DNA of 64,000 bases, taken from the NCBI GenBank assembly GCA_047404135.1, contig JBDOIT010000004.1:1-64000 (forward strand), read 5' to 3'. Of the stretch, positions 51,589 to 61,249 are shown one piece after another; the first letter of the stretch is position 1; each line of letters starts with the position of its first letter. Under the pieces are notes generated by a model. It did not search any database. It was not told the DNA's origin and saw nothing but the letters and a program-made list of their open reading frames with translations. A program made the translations under genes and the position numbers. Origin of the DNA: JAHZKS01 sp047404135. GTDB lineage: Bacteria; Pseudomonadota; Alphaproteobacteria; Rickettsiales; JABSSG01.

Positions 51589-54033
51589 TCAAATATCCAA
51601 CTCATAGATTTTTGGAACCCATTTATTAGGAGCATTTCCAAATTTTACCTTTAATCCCTCAACGGCTTTTTGATATCTCTTACTATTAGATAAAATGCCT
51701 AAAGAGGCCTCAAACTCACCTATGTCCATAGATGAAACTATAGAATCTTTCCCCTGCCTAACGACAAATTCTCTGCTTCCAGCATCAAAGCTCTCCAGAT
51801 ACATTCTTTCGTCCCCAGAAAGAGCAAACATCTTATTTACATTTTTAAATGCAGACCCATCTCCAAGAAATATTTTTGTAGACATTTTTTGGTTATATAT
51901 ACCCCCCACAGTTGCACTCCAATTCACTTTTTCACTACTAAAAGAAGCCGTTACTAGCATTAAAGAATTTGATTCCTCCAAATCATCTAGTATATAAGGC
52001 AAATTTTTCTCAAAATAGACACTATTAAATACACGGTTACCATCCGATACAGTTAATATAGATGGAGAATTTCCTGCATAATATGCTTTAAAGAAATATA
52101 GTAGATAGTTTAAAATTGGAAGATTCACGCTCATGGGAGTATCATAGATCTCCAATAGATCTATAGCAAAAAAACTCTCCGTCCCATCCGATATCAAATC
52201 ATCTGAATCATTGTCAAATACATGAGCCATCTTACCTTTTCCATGCCATTGAGCCAAGCTCTTTATTATCTTTTTATTAAGATCAGTAGATTTAGGATCC
52301 ACAAAAATTTTATATATATTGGATAATTTTCTTTCCTCCCTAGGAAGCTCATATACTTTACTTACAGCAAACTCTATAGCAGCAGAATATTCATCTATAT
52401 TGCTGGGGTCACTATACTTATCTAATAAATACAAAAACCAATATTTTAAATATTCACGATTGCTCCTAGTATCCTCTAAAAGCAATGGATTTAGTTTTAA
52501 GCTAGATTTCTCTGCTTCAAATGAGAATATCTTTAACACTCCTCCTACCGCCTCAATATAAAGCTTAGATTCAGCAGAAGAACCAATATATAGATTTTTA
52601 GTCTTTAACTTAGATGACTCTGAAAGAAGAAAATTCATTAGAACTTTCTTTCCAGAATTATCATCTCCAACAATTATCGTATGCCCATTATTCCCCACAT
52701 GAAAATTAAAGAAGTAAGCAGTACCCAAATTTGTCTTTAGCAATGTAATATACTCCCCCCATTTGCTACGCACGGATCCAAATGGAAAATTATATAAAGA
52801 TGCAAAGCTACCTATATTCTTAGAAACAATAGGCTCTTTCCTTTCTATATAGGTGAAATTACCAGGTAACTGCGACCAAAAACAATGCTCTATATTCAGA
52901 TCTTCTTTTATCACTGGTATTCCTATTCCAAACAACTCTTCGCTTACCTCTTTAGACGCCCTTTCTAGCTCCTTTAAATCTTCAGCAACAACCATCATTG
53001 AAACTTGTGTTTCACAAAAGTAATTTTTTTCTTTAGCTTCATTGCCAAGTGCCTTTTTCATACCAAATTTTTCTGCCATCTCCTTATCGCCACTTATAGA
53101 AAACATATAGCTTTGACGCTCATGTTTAGATAGATATTCCTTATCATCTATGAAATTCATTGTTTGAGTAATCACAAATTGATGCGGTACCTGCAGGAAT
53201 TTATCTATAGATTTATTCGAAACTATAGAACAATTTTTCAAAGATAACATCGTCGCAAAAAATCTCTTATCTCCATATTTTACTTCCAGAGCATCATCTC
53301 CAAAAGCAACCCTATAGCTAGATAACTTCTTAGATAAATCTTTTGCATCAATAATAATTTTATCCCTTTGTAGTCTAATAATGTTACCAAAAAATTCTAG
53401 AAGTTCAGAGATATATCCTTTTTCATTATCAGGCATTATTTTTAATTTTGATGCCCCATAAGAAGAGAGAGTCTCTAAAAGCACGTCCGTCATCTTATTA
53501 AGCTTCGCGGAGCTTTCTTCCAAAAAAGCATTATGCTCTTTCACGAAATAACCAGCAGCAAACATTTTCGTTATGCTTTTGATTCCCAAGTCAATTGGCT
53601 TTGCAGATGATATAACACTTACATAAAGCTCATTCCTATATTTATCATTCCAGCTATTTTTACCGACCCAAGACTTGTGAAGCTCACTTTGAAATATCGA
53701 ACCAAAATGAGGGCTTTTATCCAGGTTTACTTTTTTTCTTATAGTATGAAAATACAAAGCAAATTCATTAGAGCCAATATTCTCTAAAACTGTATGTCTT
53801 ATTGTATCTCTCAGGCTTGCCTGCCCTCTTCCCAACACCTCCTGAGAAAACCCTGAGATTCGGATTGTTTGGACTAATTCTCCATTTTTTGTTAAGATCG
53901 TTGAGTCATTATAATGACATGCAAATGGAATGAATTCTTCTCCAGGGGAGTCAAATAAAATTTGATTGCTTTTTTCTTTATTAGAGTTAGTTAAGGATTC
54001 TTTCTTCTTTGTGATATTTAGAAAATTTAGCAT
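51589..54033 (-). CDS. VirB4-family type IV secretion ATPase with degenerate nucleotide motifs (RvhB4-II-like)
   Basis: The protein (814 residues) has the length and layout of VirB4: an N-terminal domain that starts around PFACHYNDSTILTKNGELVQ, a middle helical part, and a C-terminal RecA-like motor. The Walker A position reads IIVGDDNSGKKVLMN, where VirB4 normally has GxTGSGKT. The Walker B position reads LTVSDGNRVF without the usual Asp-Glu. Rickettsiales secretion systems (rvh) carry two VirB4 paralogues, one of them atypical, and this fits the latter. No other vir gene is adjacent, as usual for dispersed rvh loci. Confidence 0.82.
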   Translation of the reverse strand: MLNFLNITKKKESLTNSNKEKSNQILFDSPGEEFIPFACHYNDSTILTKNGELVQTIRISGFSQEVLGRGQASLRDTIRHTVLENIGSNEFALYFHTIRKKVNLDKSPHFGSIFQSELHKSWVGKNSWNDKYRNELYVSVISSAKPIDLGIKSITKMFAAGYFVKEHNAFLEESSAKLNKMTDVLLETLSSYGASKLKIMPDNEKGYISELLEFFGNIIRLQRDKIIIDAKDLSKKLSSYRVAFGDDALEVKYGDKRFFATMLSLKNCSIVSNKSIDKFLQVPHQFVITQTMNFIDDKEYLSKHERQSYMFSISGDKEMAEKFGMKKALGNEAKEKNYFCETQVSMMVVAEDLKELERASKEVSEELFGIGIPVIKEDLNIEHCFWSQLPGNFTYIERKEPIVSKNIGSFASLYNFPFGSVRSKWGEYITLLKTNLGTAYFFNFHVGNNGHTIIVGDDNSGKKVLMNFLLSESSKLKTKNLYIGSSAESKLYIEAVGGVLKIFSFEAEKSSLKLNPLLLEDTRSNREYLKYWFLYLLDKYSDPSNIDEYSAAIEFAVSKVYELPREERKLSNIYKIFVDPKSTDLNKKIIKSLAQWHGKGKMAHVFDNDSDDLISDGTESFFAIDLLEIYDTPMSVNLPILNYLLYFFKAYYAGNSPSILTVSDGNRVFNSVYFEKNLPYILDDLEESNSLMLVTASFSSEKVNWSATVGGIYNQKMSTKIFLGDGSAFKNVNKMFALSGDERMYLESFDAGSREFVVRQGKDSIVSSMDIGEFEASLGILSNSKRYQKAVEGLKVKFGNAPNKWVPKIYELDI

Positions 54034-54122
54034 TATAATTTTTAGATAAAATGGAGCTTTCTAAAAATTATATCTTCAAAGAAATTTAGAGTAAATATTT
54101 TCAAACACTAATGTGGAATATC

Positions 54123-54563
54123 TTAGGTTTTTTTGTTCATTTTGTTGAATCTTGCAAAGTTATACAGGAAATCCTTAAATAAACCTGCATCATCACCCTT
54201 AACAATAGTTTTACCAGAGTTGAATTTTATCTGGCGTTTTTTATCTATAACATAAAGTTTAATATCGGACACAACTCCACTTTTACTGAAATTGACCTGT
54301 ATTACCCTGCTCTCAATTACTTGTGGCTTTAAAAAGGAAACCCTTTTTGTTTTAGTGCTGACATAGTACCAAATATTTTTATTAAATGTAGATACCACAG
54401 AAGGAAAGCCAACCTCGTTTGTTACCAATACTTTGTTTAATTTCTTCTTTTTGAGATCTTGAAAAGCATCCACACTTCCTTCATAGCCATGTTTATATAT
54501 ATTTTGGACACAAGAAGATAATGCAATCAAAACAACGAAAACAGATACTATTTTTTTTAACAT
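54123..54563 (-). CDS. bamE: Outer membrane assembly lipoprotein BamE (SmpA/OmlA)
   Basis: BamE (146 residues) is a subunit of the beta-barrel assembly machine. A lipoprotein signal ends at VLIALSSC (lipobox Cys18). The SmpA/OmlA fold shows in LVTNEVGFPSVV, where the family has a GxPS turn, then NIWYYVSTKT and RVIQVNFSKSGVVSDI. The C-terminal extension is longer than in E. coli. It is divergent from rpmF, an order found in other alphaproteobacteria. BamB lies near the right end of the window. Confidence 0.82.
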   Translation of the reverse strand: MLKKIVSVFVVLIALSSCVQNIYKHGYEGSVDAFQDLKKKKLNKVLVTNEVGFPSVVSTFNKNIWYYVSTKTKRVSFLKPQVIESRVIQVNFSKSGVVSDIKLYVIDKKRQIKFNSGKTIVKGDDAGLFKDFLYNFARFNKMNKKT

Positions 54564-54693
54564 AACAAATATTTTTCTAGACTTAATAATCTTTTCAGTA
54601 GCTTTTTCTATAAAATTGGGATAAATATACTATCAATCGAGAATCACTATAGTTGATCGGAATAACTAAAACAACTTTTATTTAAACAAGAAA

Positions 54694-54894
54694 ATGGCAG
54701 TACCTAAGAAAAAAACCTCGACTTCGAAAAGAAACATGAGACGTTCACACGATGCTATAAAAAGCGTCAACGTTGTAACTGATTCAAAAACAGGTGAATA
54801 CAAGCTACCTCACCATGTATCTCTAAAAGATGGCTTTTATAAAGGCAAGCAAGTCTTTAAAGTAAAAGGCACAAAAGAGCAAAAAGAAGACTAA
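54694..54894 (+). CDS. rpmF: 50S ribosomal protein L32
   Basis: L32 (66 residues) begins with the invariant MAVPKKKTSTSKRNMRRSHD and continues with LPHHVSLKDGFYKGK. The zinc-binding cysteines of some L32 proteins are absent, as in many alphaproteobacteria. It is the first gene of rpmF-plsX-fabH, which links ribosome and lipid synthesis in proteobacteria. Confidence 0.96.
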   Translation: MAVPKKKTSTSKRNMRRSHDAIKSVNVVTDSKTGEYKLPHHVSLKDGFYKGKQVFKVKGTKEQKED

Positions 54895-54924
54895 TCAACA
54901 CAACCTTATTAGGTATACAATCTA

Positions 54925-55971
54925 ATGCTTTCTAAACAGAAGGAAGGACGCATAGTTTTAGCTATTGATGCAATGGGTGGAGACCAAGCGCCGAATGCTG
55001 CCATAGAAGCTGCCAACCTGGCTTTAGAAGATAAGAGCTGCAAAGATGTGTATTTTAAGATTTTTGGAAAAAAAGACAAGATAATTCCACTTTTAAAGAA
55101 ATTCCCAAAGCTAATTAACTCCTCTGAACTTATACACGCAGAGCAAGTAGTAGGCAATGATGAAATACCATCAAGTGCTATTAGAAACTGCAAAGAATCA
55201 AGCATGCAGATGGCTATTAATGCTGTAAAATCTCAAGATGCTCATGCAGTAGTATCCGCAGGAAACACAGGAGCATTAATGGCAATGTCTACTATTACAC
55301 TCAGGACCTTACCTCAGATACACAGACCTGCCATCATAACGTTTTTACCTTCAGAAAAAGAACGAGTTGCAGTACTGGATTTAGGTGCAAATGTAGAATC
55401 AGATGCAAACAATCTTTACCAGTTTGCTATTATGGGTGAGGTTTTTGTAAAGATTCTAGAAAAAAAAGAAAATCCAACTATTGGGCTACTGAATATAGGG
55501 TCTGAAGAAATAAAGGGCAAAGACTCAGTGAAACTAGCCTACTCTTTACTCAAAAACAGCAAAGTTCCTATTAATTTTGTAGGATATGTAGAAGGAAACG
55601 ACGTAGCTTCTGGAGACATAGATGTCATCGTAACTGATGGCTTCACAGGCAACATCTTGTTAAAAAGTATTGCCGGATACGCAAAAGTATATGTACATTT
55701 CATGAAAAAGGCTTTTACTAGTAGCCTTCTATCAAAGATACATTATCTATTCTCTAAGCCTTCATTAAAAAAAATATCAAAAAGCTTGGATAGCAGAATG
55801 TATAATGGAGCAATGCTTATAGGCCTTAATGGAGTAGTAGTAAAAAGCCACGGCTCAATGGATAGTGTTGGAATAGCAAATGCTATAAAAACTGCATACA
55901 GTCTAGCTAAGAACAATATTAACGAACAAATTTGTGAAGAAATTATTCAGTCAGATCATTTAGAAGCTTAG
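54925..55971 (+). CDS. plsX: Phosphate acyltransferase PlsX
   Basis: PlsX (348 residues) converts acyl-ACP to acyl-phosphate for phospholipid synthesis. LAIDAMGGDQAPNAAIEAA near the N-terminus is the family signature. VSAGNTGALMAMSTITLRTL and VTDGFTGNILLKS complete it. The enzyme is soluble but membrane-associated. It follows rpmF by 30 bp and precedes fabH by 1 bp. Confidence 0.95.
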   Translation: MLSKQKEGRIVLAIDAMGGDQAPNAAIEAANLALEDKSCKDVYFKIFGKKDKIIPLLKKFPKLINSSELIHAEQVVGNDEIPSSAIRNCKESSMQMAINAVKSQDAHAVVSAGNTGALMAMSTITLRTLPQIHRPAIITFLPSEKERVAVLDLGANVESDANNLYQFAIMGEVFVKILEKKENPTIGLLNIGSEEIKGKDSVKLAYSLLKNSKVPINFVGYVEGNDVASGDIDVIVTDGFTGNILLKSIAGYAKVYVHFMKKAFTSSLLSKIHYLFSKPSLKKISKSLDSRMYNGAMLIGLNGVVVKSHGSMDSVGIANAIKTAYSLAKNNINEQICEEIIQSDHLEA

Positions 55972-55972
55972 T

Positions 55973-56923
55973 ATGTTAAATTCTATCATCCTTTCTACAG
56001 GATCATATGTTCCTAAAAAAATTCTTACAAATGAAGATTTGTCAAAAATTATCGATACTTCTGACGAATGGATTTTTACAAGAACGGGCATCAAAAAAAG
56101 ACATATAGCTGAGAAAAATGAAACTACATCTCAGATGGCTATAAATGCTGCAAAAGACGCTATAAGCAAATCTAACATCTCCGCATCAGATATTGATTTG
56201 ATAGTAGTTGCCACAACAACACCAGATCAAACATTCCCTTCAACTGCAGCCAAAGTGCAGGCTGGCTTAGGGATTAAAAATTCTGCGGCATTTGATTTGC
56301 AGGCAGTTTGCTCAGGGTTTGTATATGGAATAACTGTTGTAAACTCCTTGATCAAGTCCGGCGCTTTCAACACAGCATTAGTTATAGGAGCAGACAAGAT
56401 GTCCTCTATTGTGGATTGGAAAGATAGAAATACATGCGTTCTTTTTGGGGATGCAGCTGGTGCATGTATACTTTCCAATAAAGGCAAGGGAAGAGGAGTC
56501 ATAACAAGCGACCTAAAGGCAGATGGATCTCTTGAAAAAATTCTATACACATCAGGAGGCCCCTCAACCACGCAAACCTCTGGGTTTGTACGCATGGAAG
56601 GAAAAGAAGTTTTCAAACATGCAGTTCAAAAGATGTGTTCGTCTGTAAAAACAGTTCTAAAAAAAGAAGGATTGCAGATATCAGACATTGATTGGTTAGT
56701 GCCACATCAAGCAAATGTACGAATTATTGACCTAATGGCAGAAAAACTACCCTTTCCAAAGGAGAAGGCCATTTTAGATTTAGAAAATCATGCAAATACC
56801 TCCGCGGCAACAATTCCTTTGGCATTGAACTCTCACTCTAATAAATTCAAAAAAGGAGACAAGATAGTTCTTACTGCAGCTGGCGGTGGATTCACATGGG
56901 GATCTATTCTTCTCGAATGGTAA
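55973..56923 (+). CDS. fabH: 3-oxoacyl-ACP synthase III
   Basis: FabH (316 residues) starts fatty acid synthesis by condensing acetyl-CoA with malonyl-ACP. The catalytic triad is visible: Cys in LQAVCSGFVYG, His in WLVPHQANVRI and Asn in ENHANTSAATIPLA. EWIFTRTGIKKRH is the CoA-binding arginine region. It is complete and of standard length, directly after plsX. Confidence 0.95.
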   Translation: MLNSIILSTGSYVPKKILTNEDLSKIIDTSDEWIFTRTGIKKRHIAEKNETTSQMAINAAKDAISKSNISASDIDLIVVATTTPDQTFPSTAAKVQAGLGIKNSAAFDLQAVCSGFVYGITVVNSLIKSGAFNTALVIGADKMSSIVDWKDRNTCVLFGDAAGACILSNKGKGRGVITSDLKADGSLEKILYTSGGPSTTQTSGFVRMEGKEVFKHAVQKMCSSVKTVLKKEGLQISDIDWLVPHQANVRIIDLMAEKLPFPKEKAILDLENHANTSAATIPLALNSHSNKFKKGDKIVLTAAGGGFTWGSILLEW

Positions 56924-56996
56924 AACTCCCTGTTAAGAAAAACTTAACTTTTTATCCTTAAACTTAACTTCACAAACAAACTAATTTATAGAAGTT

Positions 56997-57506
56997 ATGC
57001 CCTTAGGAATAGAACGATACGAAAGAATGCTCAAAGGAGTAGTCAAAAAAAGCGAATCCGCAATCAGAGCAGAACTTGAAGGTAATGTTGAGGAAAATGT
57101 TATCGAAGCTCTAAAGCAATCATTTACAAATGTTAGCACAATACTGCATCGAAAAAGCAGTAGTCCCGATGTTGATGCAGAAGAGATTCGAAGAAATAAA
57201 GTTTTATTCAAAAAACTCCTTAATGTTGCTGAAGAAAGGAATCTAGATTTAAGTGATTTAAAAAACGACCTAATAGATAGATTGACTCGTGACCTTGATG
57301 TTTTAGGAAAAAGCGGTAAGAGCATGGATGATAAAAAGCATCCTCTATACAAAATGGGAATGGCTTTTATAAAGTATGATAAGAAGGCAGAGATAAAGAA
57401 AGAAGCGATTCAAATAGGAGGAGATGCTAGAGCAGCAATGAAAGAAAGCAGCGCTCAACACCCCCCCAGATACAAACAAGAAAAACAAAAAGGCAGAGGC
57501 AGATAA
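56997..57506 (+). CDS. Protein of unknown function (169 residues) in the fabH-merR operon
   Basis: I do not recognise this protein. It is charged, mostly helical, with coiled-coil-like segments in residues 10-60 and 75-105 and a basic, glutamine-rich tail (PPRYKQEKQKGRGR). There is no signal peptide or membrane segment. In many alphaproteobacteria the slot between fabH and the MerR gene holds ihfA, a small DNA-bending protein, but nothing here resembles the IHF/HU fold. Only a weak ribosome-binding site is visible. The plus-strand operon context supports expression. Confidence 0.6.
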   Translation: MPLGIERYERMLKGVVKKSESAIRAELEGNVEENVIEALKQSFTNVSTILHRKSSSPDVDAEEIRRNKVLFKKLLNVAEERNLDLSDLKNDLIDRLTRDLDVLGKSGKSMDDKKHPLYKMGMAFIKYDKKAEIKKEAIQIGGDARAAMKESSAQHPPRYKQEKQKGRGR

Positions 57507-57575
57507 CTTTTTATTATCTTAATAAAATATCTATGTTACAATTATATATACATTGAGTAATTATATTTTAAAAAC

Positions 57576-57911
57576 ATGCCAAAGCTTAATACAAACAAAG
57601 CCATTGAACCATACAGAACAATTAGCAGTGCAGCAGAAATAGTTGGCGTGGATAGTCATGTTTTAAGATTTTGGGAGAAAGAATTCTCAGCAATAAAGCC
57701 CATTAGAAACAATGGAAGAAGGTATTACACAACAAAGACAATAGATACCATTCTTAGTATCAAAGACCTTCTTTACAATAAAGGCTTCACAATCCAGGGG
57801 GCTAAAAACTACCTCAAGAAGAAAAAAGAAGAACCTCAGGGCGCCTTAGAAGTTACAGCTACAATATTAGAAGATTTAAAAAGAATAAGATCAAGCCTTC
57901 AAAGCTCTTAA
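57576..57911 (+). CDS. MerR-family transcriptional regulator
   Basis: The protein (111 residues) has a winged-helix MerR DNA-binding domain (ISSAAEIVGVDSHVLRFWEK through RNNGRRYYTTKTID) and a short helical tail of about 30 residues without ligand-binding cysteines. This form is found downstream of fabH-ihfA in many proteobacteria. The target is unknown. Its stop overlaps the end of the convergent dgt gene by 4 bp. Confidence 0.9.
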   Translation: MPKLNTNKAIEPYRTISSAAEIVGVDSHVLRFWEKEFSAIKPIRNNGRRYYTTKTIDTILSIKDLLYNKGFTIQGAKNYLKKKKEEPQGALEVTATILEDLKRIRSSLQSS

Positions 57912-59068
57912 TACTGCTCTTGCAAAAAATTACATTCTTTTATGGCGAATCTATCTGTCATACCAGCTATGTAATCAGCAATAGTCGTATATAAAGTTTT
58001 CTCGTCTTTTGTAATCTTGTTTCGCCATTTTTCAGGTAGCAAACCGGGATTTTTTAAATATACCTCAAATAGACCGCCTACTATCTTCTCGCTTTCCCCC
58101 ACAATCTGTCTGACACTTTGATGCGGGTACATCTTATCTGCAAAGAATCCACGTAACTTCTTAAGTTTTGCAGATAGCTCGTCTGAGAATTTAATTACAT
58201 ACTCATCTGCCTCCTGAACTTCTTTAAAGGATTTTATTTTTAATTTTTCTATATTTTTTTTACTAGTATCAATAATGTCGACTATAAACATATTGGTCAT
58301 CTTCTTCAAAACTTCGTTTGCTATTCTTGTTGGTGACACTTCATACCCACGAGATACTACATCATCTATTATATCATTAACCACATTAGCATTATACAGA
58401 TCTCCTAATGAAAATAATTTAGCTCTAAGACTGTCCTCAAGGTCATGGCAGTTATACGCTATATCATCTGCAAATGAAGCAACCTGAGCTTCAAGTGAAG
58501 GAAACTTATCAAGCTCTAGGTCATGCTGATTATTATACTCTAATATATATTCATATACCTTTTCTCCTGTAGCATGTTTTCCTATAAGGGGACCGTTATG
58601 CTTCACTATTCCCTCTAAGGTCTCCCATGTTAGATTCAGCCCCTCAAAACGCACATATTTCTCCTCAAGCTTAGTAAGAAGCTTTAATGTAAATACATTA
58701 TGGTTAAAACCACCATATTTACTCATATATTTATTAATCACAGACTCCCCAGAATGCCCAAAAGGAGGATGCCCCAGATCATGCGCCAAACAAAGCACCT
58801 CTGTTAAGTCCGTAGATAGATTTAATGATTGAGCAATAACCCTACCTACTTGGGATACTTCTATAGAGTGAGTTAGCCTAGTTCTGTAATGATCGCCCTT
58901 CTCACTTACGAATACTTGAGTCTTATTCTCAAGCCTTCTAAATGCAGAAGAACGAGTGACCCTATTTAGATCTCTTTGAAAGGCGTTTACGAAAGTAGGT
59001 GTATTGTCTCCATATAGCCTACCTCTAGATTTCTCAGAATTTGATGCATAAGAAGCTAAATTTGTCAT
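57908..59068 (-). CDS. dgt: Deoxyguanosinetriphosphate triphosphohydrolase-like protein
   Basis: This HD-domain dNTPase (386 residues) has the metal ligands RTRLTHSIEVSQVGR (His), CLAHDLGHPPFGHSGE (HD) and VASFADDIAYNCHDLEDSL (second Asp). FRRLENKTQVF is the substrate and allosteric loop of the Dgt family. It hydrolyses dNTPs to nucleosides and triphosphate; most alphaproteobacterial versions are not strictly dGTP-specific. It is divergent from erpA, a frequent pairing in this class. Confidence 0.92.
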   Translation of the reverse strand: MTNLASYASNSEKSRGRLYGDNTPTFVNAFQRDLNRVTRSSAFRRLENKTQVFVSEKGDHYRTRLTHSIEVSQVGRVIAQSLNLSTDLTEVLCLAHDLGHPPFGHSGESVINKYMSKYGGFNHNVFTLKLLTKLEEKYVRFEGLNLTWETLEGIVKHNGPLIGKHATGEKVYEYILEYNNQHDLELDKFPSLEAQVASFADDIAYNCHDLEDSLRAKLFSLGDLYNANVVNDIIDDVVSRGYEVSPTRIANEVLKKMTNMFIVDIIDTSKKNIEKLKIKSFKEVQEADEYVIKFSDELSAKLKKLRGFFADKMYPHQSVRQIVGESEKIVGGLFEVYLKNPGLLPEKWRNKITKDEKTLYTTIADYIAGMTDRFAIKECNFLQEQY

Positions 59069-59131
59069 ATTGTACTTATAGTAATAAAATGTTATAGTAT
59101 GGTGATTTCTAAGTCTTTGGCTCAGTTTAAC

Positions 59132-59467
59132 ATGAATATGAAAAAAATTACAATAAGCGACAACGCGGCATCAAGAATTAAAGAAATAACTACAAAAGGT
59201 GATGAAAAAGGCAAAAAGTTGCGTATTTCAGTTGATAGCGGAGGTTGTTCTGGATTTCAGTATAGATATGATTTCATAGAACAAGAAAAATCGGAAGATA
59301 TCATATTCAAAAAAAACAACGTAACCGTAGTTGTAGACCCAATGTCTATTGAATTTATAAAAGGCTCCGAAGTAGATTATGTGGAAACTTTGGGCTTTTC
59401 CTCTTTCGAGATAAAAAACCCAAATAGCGGAAGCAAGTGTGGTTGCGGCAATTCTTTTTCTATTTAG
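59132..59467 (+). CDS. erpA: A-type iron-sulfur cluster carrier (ErpA/IscA)
   Basis: The carrier (111 residues from the ATG at 59132; a longer frame starts at 59099) delivers iron-sulfur clusters to client proteins. The three cluster cysteines are in SGGCSGFQYRY and SKCGCGNSF. LRISVDSGGCSG and VVVDPMSIEFIKGSEVDYVE are typical. Position next to dgt favours ErpA over IscA. Clients here include SdhB and HemW. Its stop overlaps the end of convergent dsbD by 8 bp. Confidence 0.88.
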   Translation: MNMKKITISDNAASRIKEITTKGDEKGKKLRISVDSGGCSGFQYRYDFIEQEKSEDIIFKKNNVTVVVDPMSIEFIKGSEVDYVETLGFSSFEIKNPNSGSKCGCGNSFSI

Positions 59468-61181
59468 CCTTATTTATTGCGATAATCAAGTCGCTAGTCT
59501 TTAACACAGTAGGCAAAACAATTCCATGAGGATATTTTTTGCTAAATACAATGGAGTATGGAATCCCATACTGATTCCTAGATTTTAAGAATTTCGAAAT
59601 CTCTTCATCGTATTTTGTATAGTCCCCTCTCAACCCTACAATGCCATTTTCTTCAAAAAATCTTATTACAAAAGGGTTATCTAGTACAGCTACCTTGTTA
59701 TATTTACATGTTAAACACCATTCCGCAGTTATGTCTACTACTACAACCTTTCCACTATTAATAGATTCACTGAGATCCTTTTCTGCAAACTCATTCCATA
59801 CACCCTCTATCCTTCTATCTATTTTTTCTTCCAAAATAGATAGCTTCAAAGGCAGTATGTAAGATACTGCTATTGTAGCAACAACCAGCAGTAACTTAAG
59901 GTAAAATCTAAGCTTTACTTTCCTTGATACAAAGAATTGCAATAATAAGCATGATAGAAATAGTGTAATAGCTGGATAAAATCCAAGTTGGGCATAAATA
60001 ATCCATATGAGCCATATAACAGTTAGATATAGCAAAGCAGCAAGAACCTTTTGTAACTTTACAGTCCAAGGACCAGGAGCCGGTATAATATTTGTTGATT
60101 TAGGAGATATTGCAAAAACAATAAAAGGGAGGCTTAAACCAATGCTCATAGAAAGAAAGCTCAGAAATATTTCAAAGGCAGATAGACTAAGAGACATACT
60201 CATTGCTACACCTAATATTGGCGCAGTACATGGCGTTGCCAAGATAGTAGAAAACACACCAGAGGCAAAACTACTCATAAGCTGCCTTCCTTTGGAATGT
60301 TTCACAAGCCAAGTCTTCCATTTTTCTGGAATATCTATATTAACCAAATCACTTATTGACGCAGCAAAGAAAACCAATAAGAGCGTTATGGTTATAACAA
60401 AAAAAGGATGTTGAAAATTAAAGCCCAATCCCAAATAACTACCAGTCGATTTAAATGATGCAATGATAGCTCCTATTAAAACAAAACAAGAAATTATACC
60501 TAACGAAGTTACAATAAAATGAGTTCTAGCATCGCTTGTTTCCCTTGTTTTCACAACAGATAGAACTTTAAGCGAAATCACAGGAAGCACACATGGCATA
60601 AAGTTTAATATAAACCCTCCCATGAGTGACAACATAAGGATATACAGTAACTTCCCTCCTTTAGCAGAGACGTGTTTCTCGATTATCCTACGAGAAAATT
60701 TATCATTATCTTGCACTGGGAGTTCAATAGAGAAAGAATGAATTTTATTAAGACATATTCTATTACATATAACTATATTAAGATCCATATTTAGAATAGA
60801 CGGAGACATATTATCTTTTGAAGTAATTGAAACAGGAATAATAATTTCCTTTTCAAAGAGATATATTCCTTGGTTTTTATCTAATTTTGGATCAGGCCAA
60901 TTAGCTATAAAATCATGTATGTTTTCTGTGTTAGCTAAAGAAATATAAGGAGTTAAATCCTTATTGTCTGTATTTCTTGCAAACATCTTCCACTCTTTCT
61001 TCATATCTATCTTTAGAAGAGCCTCATAAGATGGGTCTTCTTTTAGCTTAGTTGAATAAAAATCTATGGAATATTGCGGAGATTCAAACAAACTTTTATT
61101 CAAAGCAAAAGAAGGGTTACATACAAAGAAACAAACCAATATTGCCGCCACAATGCAGTTTTTTATACTTTTCTGTTTCAC
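59460..61181 (-). CDS. dsbD: Protein-disulfide reductase of the DsbD/ScsB family
   Basis: The protein (573 residues) has a signal peptide (cut after PSFA), an N-terminal periplasmic domain with a cysteine pair (IVICNRICLNK), a membrane core of about eight helices and a C-terminal thioredoxin domain (ITAEWCLTCKYNKV). The core cysteines lie in FMPCVLPVISLK and ATPCTAPILG, so the three-step electron relay is complete. It exports reducing power from cytoplasmic thioredoxin to the periplasm, for cytochrome c or copper-site maturation. It is longer at the N-terminus than CcdA. Confidence 0.88.
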   Translation of the reverse strand: MKQKSIKNCIVAAILVCFFVCNPSFALNKSLFESPQYSIDFYSTKLKEDPSYEALLKIDMKKEWKMFARNTDNKDLTPYISLANTENIHDFIANWPDPKLDKNQGIYLFEKEIIIPVSITSKDNMSPSILNMDLNIVICNRICLNKIHSFSIELPVQDNDKFSRRIIEKHVSAKGGKLLYILMLSLMGGFILNFMPCVLPVISLKVLSVVKTRETSDARTHFIVTSLGIISCFVLIGAIIASFKSTGSYLGLGFNFQHPFFVITITLLLVFFAASISDLVNIDIPEKWKTWLVKHSKGRQLMSSFASGVFSTILATPCTAPILGVAMSMSLSLSAFEIFLSFLSMSIGLSLPFIVFAISPKSTNIIPAPGPWTVKLQKVLAALLYLTVIWLIWIIYAQLGFYPAITLFLSCLLLQFFVSRKVKLRFYLKLLLVVATIAVSYILPLKLSILEEKIDRRIEGVWNEFAEKDLSESINSGKVVVVDITAEWCLTCKYNKVAVLDNPFVIRFFEENGIVGLRGDYTKYDEEISKFLKSRNQYGIPYSIVFSKKYPHGIVLPTVLKTSDLIIAINKAK

Positions 61182-61249
61182 CCTTTTATTTTACTTAAGT
61201 AAGATATATATTTAGTGTATTATAGAAGAGTGATAAGTAAATATAAAAT

